Of a DNA stretch of 64,000 nt, positions 57,325 through 64,000 are shown piece after piece. This DNA comes from Streptomyces rimosus (GTDB lineage: Bacteria; Actinomycetota; Actinomycetes; Streptomycetales; Streptomycetaceae): contig NZ_CP023688.1 of the NCBI RefSeq assembly GCF_008704655.1, forward strand, positions 620,001 to 684,000. Direction: 5' to 3'. The first letter of the stretch is position 1, and the number at the start of each line of letters is the position of its first letter. The notes below the pieces were generated by a model, which was given only the letters and a program-made list of their open reading frames with translations, made no database searches and was not told the origin of the DNA. The translations under genes were made by a program, and so were the position numbers.

Positions 57325-59888
57325 GGCTCCAAGAGCCGGTCACCCACTCCCGCGGCCCCCTCCAGCCGCTCCCCAATCTCATAGGCGAAGGACAGATCCG
57401 GTGCGCGCAGCAGCCCCGTCTCCGGGTGGCGCCCGCCCGGGGTGGCCGCCCCGTAACGCTCGTGTGGCAGGTGGGTGGTGCGGAAGACGCCGATGCTCTG
57501 GCCGGTCGTGCTGGACAGCAGCCGGGCGCAGGCGTTCGTGAGGGTGGCTACTGCTCCCACCGTGTCGCCCGCCGGCGTGTTGACGTCCGCCGCGGCGAGC
57601 AGTGCGACGGCACGGGCGGTCTCGCCTGCTCCGGTCTCCGTGGCCAGGAGTTGGTCGAGTGGTGGCTCGTCGCCGTCGTCCGGGGAGAGCCAGACGGCCA
57701 GGTCGAGGGAGCCGCCGACCGGGCCCTCGTACAGCGGGAAGCGGTCCACCGGCAGCCGTTCCCCGTCACGGGCGCCGGCCACGCGGTGGGTGGCCGCCCG
57801 GTACGGTACGTGCCCCGTGCCGGGCCGGGTGACGACGAGGGAGTCGATCCGTACGGAGGCCGTGCCGAGCGTGGGGCCGCTGTGCAGCGTCAGGTCACGC
57901 AATCCGGCGGTGATGTGGGCCGGGGGTGGGGCGGCGCTCCGCGGCGCCACCAGCCGGAAGGACAGGTCGGGGCGCTCGTCGACGGCGAACGGCGGTTCCT
58001 CGGCCGGCCGGGCCCCGGGGTGCAGGTGGAAGTCGAAGCGCCGTACCGCGTAGCGCACCTGTTCCCGCCAGGTCGGCGGACGGCCGTCGCGTACGCCGCC
58101 GGCGATCCCCTCCACCAGGCTCTGCAGCTCCGAACCGCACGGTTCGGTGCGCGGCCTGAGCACGCCGGGCTGGGCGAGCAGGGACAGGTTCTGGGGCCGG
58201 TCGGTGACGATGCCGACGAACGTCTCGGGGCGGGGCGGACCGGCCGGGAGGTCGTCCGGCCAGTACAGTTCGACGCCGGCGAGCAGGTGCGAGGCCGGCA
58301 GCCGGAACAGTTCGTGGCGTCCGTCCGGTTCGATGCCGATGCCCGAGGGCTCCGCGGTGGAGAGCAGGGTGACGGCGCCGCGCAGTCCGATGTCGAAGAC
58401 AGAGACATAGCGCTGGGCGCTGCTCCGGTTGTGCAGGCGGACGACCACTTCGTCACCGTTGAAGAGGTGTGCGCCGCTGGGGGCCAGCGGTTCCTCGCCG
58501 CCGTCCGCGAGCAGTCGTACGCAGTCGAACGCCACGTCGCCGTCGAGCCGCGCGGTGCCCGTCCCGGAGCCGAGGGTACGCAGGTGGGTGGCGCGGGCGA
58601 GCTGGTGGAGGCCGGCGGTCAACCGGCCCGCGGCTCCGTCGGCGAAGGCGTACGGCCGGGCGAGCAGCGGTTCGCCGTACGGGTCCAACAGGTGCAGGCC
58701 GTCGTCCAGCGCCACCGTGGCCATGACGGGCTCACCGCCGCGGCTGACACGCAGGAAGGGGGAGCGGCCGAGCTCCCGCGCCACCCGCCGGTGTTCGGGG
58801 TGGTCCGGCGGCACCACGGCGACCGGCCGGCGGCCGAGCGCCACCCGGACGGGATGCGCCTCCAGCCCGGCGAGCAGCCTGGCGGGGACCGTGGCATCCG
58901 GCCGCAGCCGGGCCCGCCCGCCGGCGATCAGATCCACGGTGGCGGTGGCCGGCGGCGCCGCGCGGTCGCTGCCCGGGGCCACGATCGCATAGCGGTCCCC
59001 TTCGCCGATGCCGAAGAGTTCCGCCCCGTCCAGGAACATGGCCCCGCCCTCCAGCCGGACCGGCAGCGCTCCGGCGGTCTCCTCCTCCCGCAGCTCGAAC
59101 AGGAACCGGCGCGTCGGCCCCGCCACCTCCGGCCGCTGCCCCGGCGCGAGTTCGGTGACGGCGGGGCGCAGCAGACCGATCAGCCGGTCCCAGGTCAGTG
59201 CCTCGCTGCCGGGCCGGCGCAGCAGGCGGGCGAGCGTGCCCGTCAGTGCGCCGTGCCACCCGTCTAGCCCCTCCGCCACCAGCTCGAACGCCGTCTCCTC
59301 GGGCGCGCAGGCCATGAGCCGTACCACCGAGGGGTGTGACTCGGCGTGTGCGGCGCGGGTCGTGGGAGCCGCACGGGTGGCCGCGCGCCACGCGGCCGCC
59401 ACGGCGTCCCAGCCGAAGGCGGCGGGCCGGGTGTCGGCCTTCGGGAGCAGCGCCGGGTCTCTCGACATCCGGGCCGCGTGACAGCAGTCGAGGATGGTCG
59501 TGACATTGCGCGTCCGCTCGCCCAGCTCCCACTGGAGGAGGCTGAGTTCCTCGGCCAGCAGCCCGCGGAAGGTGCCCCCGGGGTGGTGGATGTCCGTCGG
59601 GCAGAGGTACTGCAGCCGGTCCGGCAGGTCCGTGTCCCGCGTCCACCCGGGTTTGCGCAGTCGGGCACCGTGCCCCGTGTAGTACACCACCGCTGTGTCA
59701 CCCGCGGTGGTGACGGCGGTCAGCGCCCGGTAGGCGTCGATGATGCCCTGGCGCGTCGCCGCCTCCTCGACGAGGACGGTCGTCTCGAATCCGAGCGGGG
59801 TCAGGAGGCTGTCCATGAGACGGACGTCCGCGTGGACGCCGCGCAGCGCTCCGGTGCGGCAGCCGATGAGCAGGGCTCGTTCAGTCAT
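57321..59888 (-). CDS. caspase-like (peptidase C14) protein
   Basis: An 855-residue protein. The N-terminal caspase fold (about 1-260) has the catalytic His73 in YYTGHGAR and Cys136 in TILDCCHAA. Residues 260-855 have no motif I recognise; they look like beta-rich sensor modules, including DVAFDCVRLLADGGEEPL and VYVSVFDIGL-type segments (the latter reads RYVSVFDIGL). No transmembrane helix. ATG 59888 overlaps the CHAT gene by eight bases, so the two are co-translated. Bacterial caspases of this type act in regulated proteolysis or abortive-infection defence; the exact role here is unknown. Confidence 0.85.
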   Translation of the reverse strand: MTERALLIGCRTGALRGVHADVRLMDSLLTPLGFETTVLVEEAATRQGIIDAYRALTAVTTAGDTAVVYYTGHGARLRKPGWTRDTDLPDRLQYLCPTDIHHPGGTFRGLLAEELSLLQWELGERTRNVTTILDCCHAARMSRDPALLPKADTRPAAFGWDAVAAAWRAATRAAPTTRAAHAESHPSVVRLMACAPEETAFELVAEGLDGWHGALTGTLARLLRRPGSEALTWDRLIGLLRPAVTELAPGQRPEVAGPTRRFLFELREEETAGALPVRLEGGAMFLDGAELFGIGEGDRYAIVAPGSDRAAPPATATVDLIAGGRARLRPDATVPARLLAGLEAHPVRVALGRRPVAVVPPDHPEHRRVARELGRSPFLRVSRGGEPVMATVALDDGLHLLDPYGEPLLARPYAFADGAAGRLTAGLHQLARATHLRTLGSGTGTARLDGDVAFDCVRLLADGGEEPLAPSGAHLFNGDEVVVRLHNRSSAQRYVSVFDIGLRGAVTLLSTAEPSGIGIEPDGRHELFRLPASHLLAGVELYWPDDLPAGPPRPETFVGIVTDRPQNLSLLAQPGVLRPRTEPCGSELQSLVEGIAGGVRDGRPPTWREQVRYAVRRFDFHLHPGARPAEEPPFAVDERPDLSFRLVAPRSAAPPPAHITAGLRDLTLHSGPTLGTASVRIDSLVVTRPGTGHVPYRAATHRVAGARDGERLPVDRFPLYEGPVGGSLDLAVWLSPDDGDEPPLDQLLATETGAGETARAVALLAAADVNTPAGDTVGAVATLTNACARLLSSTTGQSIGVFRTTHLPHERYGAATPGGRHPETGLLRAPDLSFAYEIGERLEGAAGVGDRLLEP

Positions 59889-62800
59889 GTCGGTCCCCCG
59901 GGGACGTGTCGTGCAGGCCGGTACGGCCGGGCTCGCGGCCGTCGGCGGCACGGAGTCCGTCCGCGCCGCCGATGTGGATGAACGGGGCCCAGTGATACGG
60001 GCCTTCGGGCCGCGCCGCGCGGGCGACGGCAGCGGGCACCCGGCCGTCCCGCGGGCCGGGCGCCGCGGCCTCGGTGCCCGCCCGGTCCCGCAGCCGCGCG
60101 TACGCCCGCTGCCGTCCCGCCGCGTCCAGGCGACGAATCCGCCGCTGGGCGGCGGCCAGGGCGTCGGACACCCCGAGGCCGGACACCAGTCCCTCGTACA
60201 GGGCGGCCATCAGGAGACAGCCCGTCTCGTCGTCCACCGGCCACAGCGACACCACGACGTGCCGGGCGCCCGACGCGACCGCCGCCCGGGCCAGCCCGAC
60301 CAGGTCACCACCGGCCGTCGCGGTGCCGCGCCCGGTGTGGCACGCGGACAGGACCACGAGATCGGCGTTGAGGTCAAGCCCCAGGAGGTCACCGACCGCC
60401 AGCCGGTCATGCCCCGCGAGGGCCACGAAGCTCCGGTTCGGGCCCCGTTCGTACAGCACTCCGTGGGTCGCCAGGTGCAGGACGGGACGCCCGGGAGCGG
60501 CCTCGGCCACGGCCTGCGCCGTCGCCGCCGACCGCAGCAGCGGCTCCGTGCCCAGCAGCCGCGCCACGGTCGCGGCCTCCGTCGCCGTTCCCGGCAGGCG
60601 CGGCAGGCCCCGGTGCGGGGCGTAGGCCGGGTCGCCGACGACCAGTGCCGGGCCGTCGAGCCGGGGCCGCCCACCGGCGCCCGCGCGGGTGAGCAGCCCG
60701 GCGGACGGCAGGTACGAGACGGTGAACCGCTCGCCCAGGAGCCCGCCGCGCACGGGCAGGGCGTGGAACGGCAGGAGTGACAGGGCGCCGTGCGGGGCGA
60801 CGAACAGCCGCCCGCACGCGTCGAGCCGGCGTGTCGCGGGGGCGAGCAGCAGCTCGCTCAGTTCGGCGGCGCCGCGTTCGTCGTCGCGGCCGGCGGCACA
60901 GGCGGTGTGGAAGTGCCGGACGTCGCAGGCCAGGTCGCGGGCGCGAACGGGGGCGCGGTGACAGCGGATGGTCCTGCGCCCGACGGTCCAGACGATCAGT
61001 TCGTCGTCGAGTGTCTCGTACAGCAGCAGCGCGCTGTCCGCCGGCAGCGCCCGCTGGATCTCCGCCACGCCGGCGTCCGGCTGGGCGAGCCGCCGGTGCG
61101 CGAGCAACTGCGGGGCCAGCCGTGCCACCTCGGACTCCGCGCCGTCCAGGGTGTCTTCGGCGGCGAGCACCCGGCGCCGCAGGGTGACCGAGGTCGGGGT
61201 ACGTTCCGGGTCGGCCGACACCTCGTCGACCAGTCCCTCGTAAGTGGCCGACCAGGCCGAACCCGCGCGCAGCCAGCGCCGGGCCGCTGCCGTCGGCGCC
61301 CCGGTGGGCAGGGTGTCGAGGGAGTGTACGACGCCCGCGGCGATGCCACGGCACCGGTCGGCCAGTTCGAAGGCGGCGGCCAGTTCGGCGCGGGCCCGGT
61401 AGCCGGTCGTCCGCGCGGCCAGACCGAGGTGGGCCAGGACCGCCGTGTGGTACATCCCGGCGACGAGCGGGTGGTCGGTGGCGGAGGAACGCAGAGCGTC
61501 CCGTACGAGCTGCGCCGTCCGGTGCTCGAACAGGTCCACCGCGCGCTCGGCCGTCCGCGCCGCGGCCGCGTGGTCCCCCAGCGCCTCGTACAGTTCGGCA
61601 CGGCGCGCAGGGTCCTCCCACGGCCGCTCGGTCTCCCCAGGCGGACCGGAGGCGTCCAGGGCGGACTGCGCCCGCTGGGCCGCCCGCGGATCCCGCACCG
61701 CCAGAAAGAGGCTCACCGCGTGGTCCGGGTGGAGCCCGCCCGCGTCGTAGAGCCTCCCGGCCAGGGTACGGGCCTCGGGCCGCCGCCCGAGTTCGCTCAG
61801 CAGGACCGCGCGGAGCATGGCGTCCTGCTGTTCCTCGGCCAGGGCCAGTGCGCGGAGCAGCAGGACCCGGGCCTCGTCGCGGAAACCGGCCGACTCGGCG
61901 CGCCGGCCGCGATAGCGCAGGAGCAGTGTCCGGGCCCGGCGTGCGCTCTCGCGTACCGCCTCGGCCACCTGTCCCACAGCGTCCTGGCCACGGTCCGCGA
62001 GGGTCGCGCCGACGGCCTCGATCTCGGTGAGCCGCGCGGCGGCGATCGCCTTCAGTTCGGGATCGGCGAGCGTTTCGGCGGCCTGGTCGAACCGCATCGC
62101 GAGCAGGGCGGCGCGCGTCCAGTCGAGTACGCCGGCCGGGGCCCGGCGCAGCTCCGAGACCGCGTGGGCGGTGTCGGCGGCGAGCAGTACCGCCGGGGCC
62201 CGGCCGTAGTTCGCCCCTCCGACGATGTCGACGTGGGCGGCGTCCACGATGCCGCTCTCCGCGGGCGCGTCCGTCCCGGCGGCGATCCGGCGCGCCAGGC
62301 GCAGCGCCCGGAGCGCGGGCAGCGTCGCGCCCTCCTCCCGCCAGGCCCTGCACCGGGCGACCACCAGCCTGAGCAGCCCGCGAGTGAAACTGGTGCTCCC
62401 GTCCCGCACCGTCCAGCCGGTCACGGCGTCCAGTGCGCTGTCCGGGACCTGCTCGCCGTCCCCGAGACGGTCGAGCGCGTGCTGGAACTCGACGAGCCAG
62501 GTCAGGGCGCCGCCGCCGGCGAGGGCGGCCCGGCGCCGTGCCTCCTCGGCGAACCGGTCGCGGGCCACCGCATCCCCTCGGCGGCGCGCCACGTGCGCGC
62601 GCCGCAGTGCGGCCTCCGCGCAGCCCAGCCCGGCGCCCACACGTACGTACAGCGCCTCGGCCCGTGCGTAGTGCACCTCGGCGGCCAAGGGATCGCCTGC
62701 CTGGGACAGCGCGGGCAGGCCGGGCGCTTCCGCCAGGCGCAGCCCGAGCAGCTCCGGGTGGGACTCGGGCTCCAGGGCCAGGTCCCCCTCGGCCAGCAGG

Positions 62801-63399
62801 AGATGGGCGCCGGCCAGAGCATCTCCGCGGACCAGCGGTCGGCAGGATTCCAGCAGCCTCGCCGCCTCTTCCGTACGGCCTGCCCGGCGGGCCACGTCGG
62901 CCGTCGCCACCCGGTGGTACACCGACAGTGCCGGCGATCCCGACGCCTCAATGTCTCCGCTCAGCTGCCGCAGCAACTCCACAGCCTGCCCGGCGGCTTG
63001 CGGGTCACCCGCGATACTGGAGTTGGCGGCGATGTCACGCGCCGACTGCAGCACGGGCACGAGACGAGCCGCCGCCAGCACGACCAGCGCCGACTCGGGG
63101 GTGCTCGGTTCCGGCGCCGGCCCGGCGGCGCTCCGCGTCTCCTCCCATGACATGACGGCCCCGCCCTGCCCCGGATACCGGTTGAGGTCGAGCGTGTGCG
63201 CCGCGAGGCGCAGGGCGGCGGCCGCCGCCCCGTCCTCCCGCTGCCCGCCGGCGCCGTCGAGCAGCCGCAGCGCCCGCTTCGGCTCGCCCACCGCGAGCGC
63301 GGCGGCCGCCGCCACCAGCGGCGCCCCGGCGGCCGGACCCTGGGGCAAGGGAGGGCCGGTGGCCAGCAGAAGCGCGATGATCTCGGTCGCCGGTATCAC
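59881..63399 (-). CDS. large CHAT-domain cysteine protease with helical-repeat sensor
   Basis: A 1172-residue protein. About 780 residues of TPR-like helical repeats (e.g. ARRAELYEALGDHAAAARTA) precede a C-terminal CHAT domain. This has GALSLLPFHALPVRGG, the catalytic His979 in LHLATHGVL and Cys1020 in VVLSACHTGRG, then SGARHVVVSLWPVDD. GTG 63399 with GGGAGG seven bases upstream is the start; a TTG at 63447 is unlikely. CHAT proteases are clan CD relatives of separase and caspases and often act in conflict systems. It is directly upstream of, and overlaps, the caspase-like gene. Confidence 0.86.
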   Translation of the reverse strand: MIPATEIIALLLATGPPLPQGPAAGAPLVAAAAALAVGEPKRALRLLDGAGGQREDGAAAAALRLAAHTLDLNRYPGQGGAVMSWEETRSAAGPAPEPSTPESALVVLAAARLVPVLQSARDIAANSSIAGDPQAAGQAVELLRQLSGDIEASGSPALSVYHRVATADVARRAGRTEEAARLLESCRPLVRGDALAGAHLLLAEGDLALEPESHPELLGLRLAEAPGLPALSQAGDPLAAEVHYARAEALYVRVGAGLGCAEAALRRAHVARRRGDAVARDRFAEEARRRAALAGGGALTWLVEFQHALDRLGDGEQVPDSALDAVTGWTVRDGSTSFTRGLLRLVVARCRAWREEGATLPALRALRLARRIAAGTDAPAESGIVDAAHVDIVGGANYGRAPAVLLAADTAHAVSELRRAPAGVLDWTRAALLAMRFDQAAETLADPELKAIAAARLTEIEAVGATLADRGQDAVGQVAEAVRESARRARTLLLRYRGRRAESAGFRDEARVLLLRALALAEEQQDAMLRAVLLSELGRRPEARTLAGRLYDAGGLHPDHAVSLFLAVRDPRAAQRAQSALDASGPPGETERPWEDPARRAELYEALGDHAAAARTAERAVDLFEHRTAQLVRDALRSSATDHPLVAGMYHTAVLAHLGLAARTTGYRARAELAAAFELADRCRGIAAGVVHSLDTLPTGAPTAAARRWLRAGSAWSATYEGLVDEVSADPERTPTSVTLRRRVLAAEDTLDGAESEVARLAPQLLAHRRLAQPDAGVAEIQRALPADSALLLYETLDDELIVWTVGRRTIRCHRAPVRARDLACDVRHFHTACAAGRDDERGAAELSELLLAPATRRLDACGRLFVAPHGALSLLPFHALPVRGGLLGERFTVSYLPSAGLLTRAGAGGRPRLDGPALVVGDPAYAPHRGLPRLPGTATEAATVARLLGTEPLLRSAATAQAVAEAAPGRPVLHLATHGVLYERGPNRSFVALAGHDRLAVGDLLGLDLNADLVVLSACHTGRGTATAGGDLVGLARAAVASGARHVVVSLWPVDDETGCLLMAALYEGLVSGLGVSDALAAAQRRIRRLDAAGRQRAYARLRDRAGTEAAAPGPRDGRVPAAVARAARPEGPYHWAPFIHIGGADGLRAADGREPGRTGLHDTSPGDRHD

Positions 63400-63495
63400 G
63401 GAAGGCCTCCCGCCGGTGATGTGCGCCGGTGTGCGCAACGGCTGCAACGGGGCCAGTGCGCCCCTTGGTGACGCGTACGCATCAGCCGCAGCCGC

Positions 63496-63776
63496 TCATG
63501 TACACGGGGCGCCGAAGTGCCCGGCGCGGTACCTGAGAAGCAGCACGATCAGCGCACAGACCGATGCGGCGGCGAGCACGCAGGCCCCGACGACGACCGG
63601 CCGTTCACGGATGACGCGAGCCGGGCCGCCAACGCGTCGGCGGAGTCGAGCGCCTGCTCCCCGGCCGCGATCAGTGCCGGCCCCAGCAGCCGCAACACCC
63701 GTACGGCCGTCACCCGGCCGGCGCGCCGCAACCCGTTCTCCCGCAGTGCCGACGCGTACGCCGTCGCGTCCGACAT
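63496..63776 (-). pseudogene. small membrane protein with apparent frameshift, upstream of CHAT
   Basis: From ATG 63776, one frame reads a plausible protein ([40 protein letters not shown]) and then degenerates to a stop at 63549. Another frame supplies a natural ending: RERPVVVGACVLAAASVCAL, a transmembrane helix, then LRYRAGHFGAP and a stop at 63496. Joining them near 63614-63619, in a short GCG-rich run, gives a protein of about 95 residues with one C-terminal membrane anchor. Either a real frameshift or a two-base sequence error. Confidence 0.5.
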
Positions 63777-64000
63777 GCCACGAGGTGGCGGGCGGATGGC
63801 GGCGGCCCTGAAGGGCCGCCTGCACATTCCTCTCCGAGCGGTAGGCGGGCTCCTCCTCGACACGCAACGGCGAACCGTCGTCGAGCACCGCCTCGACCGG
63901 CTCACTGGGGTGCACGGGGTACGTTCCGGAGTCCGAGGTGAAGAAGAGCCGCAGCGGTTCGGCGCAGTTCCGCCGGACCGTCTCGAAGAGTTCACCGGTG
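63777..64000 (-). CDS. partial ORF running off the right edge
   Basis: The minus-strand frame reads FETVRRNCAEPLRLFF, then EPVEAVLDDGSPLRVEEEP. It has natural-looking composition and enters from beyond the window. Its 3' end cannot be placed because the frame stays open into the small membrane gene. Probably the next upstream member of the CHAT/caspase operon. Family unknown. Confidence 0.4.

Noticed and set aside
57156..59267. A 703-codon plus-strand frame over the caspase-like gene
   Set aside because: Antisense shadow with repetitive Gly/Arg/Gln composition.
60790..63150. A 786-codon plus-strand frame over the CHAT gene
   Set aside because: Antisense shadow; the minus strand shows clear CHAT motifs.

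Overview
The window is high-GC actinomycete DNA with Streptomyces hallmarks: GTG/TTG starts behind GGAGG-type ribosome sites, two in-frame TTA codons in visible genes, DUF397/DUF5753 gene pairs and a 2-methylisoborneol locus. Its centre (about 9.8-37.5 kb) is a complete tetracycline-type type II polyketide cluster lying between two self-resistance genes, the efflux pump otrB and the ribosomal-protection GTPase otrA. Gene content and order match the oxytetracycline (oxy/otc) cluster of Streptomyces rimosus, so I infer S. rimosus or a close relative. No flavin halogenase is present, which argues against chlortetracycline.

Layout. 0.06-5.3 kb: methylcitrate cycle (prpDBC, minus strand) with a divergent ScfR/RamB-type regulator. 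5.5-9.3 kb: three-subunit molybdo-flavoprotein dehydrogenase of the PaoABC type. 9.8-13.1 kb: otcR (SARP activator), otrB and the MarR regulator otrR. 13.3-19.3 kb: oxyA-E (minimal PKS, amidotransferase, hydroxylase). 19.3-22.8 kb: oxyI-H-G-F on the minus strand, with oxyH and oxyG in one uninterrupted frame. 23.1-28.1 kb: oxyJ-N. 28.2-29.3 kb: a pentapeptide-repeat membrane protein in the oxyO position. 29.3-31.8 kb: oxyR-Q-P (minus). 32.0-36.8 kb: oxyS, oxyT and otrA. 36.8-37.5 kb: otcG, a LuxR-type regulator with a TTA codon.

Pathway logic: OxyD supplies the amide for a malonamate starter and OxyA/B/C build the chain. OxyJ, OxyK and OxyN reduce and fold it to pretetramid, and OxyF methylates C6. 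OxyL and OxyE hydroxylate ring A, OxyQ and OxyT install the dimethylamine, and OxyS and OxyR finish the molecule. OtrB exports it and OtrA protects ribosomes. Eleven-bp-spaced direct repeats of SARP type occur before oxyA, between oxyI and oxyJ, and between oxyR and oxyS, fitting control by OtcR. A palindrome covers both divergent promoters between otrB and otrR.

Right of the cluster: an SAM methyltransferase, a whiJ-like trio (XRE, DUF397, histidine-kinase-like ATPase), a DEDDh exonuclease with a TTA codon, a cytochrome P450, and a 2-methylisoborneol operon whose first gene is a family 2B encapsulin shell with a cyclic-nucleotide-binding domain. Then come a deazaflavin-dependent enzyme, a MarR/DUF6790 divergent pair, a secreted serine-hydrolase-like protein, and a gyrB copy followed by a truncated parE-like piece. 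After these lie an XRE-TPR regulator and a methyltransferase. The right edge holds a translationally coupled pair of clan-CD cysteine proteases (CHAT and caspase-like) preceded by an apparently frameshifted small membrane protein.

Most interesting for follow-up: the CHAT/caspase operon, the gyrB-parE remnant, the OxyH-OxyG fused frame, the leader ORF overlapping otrA, and the encapsulin odorant locus.
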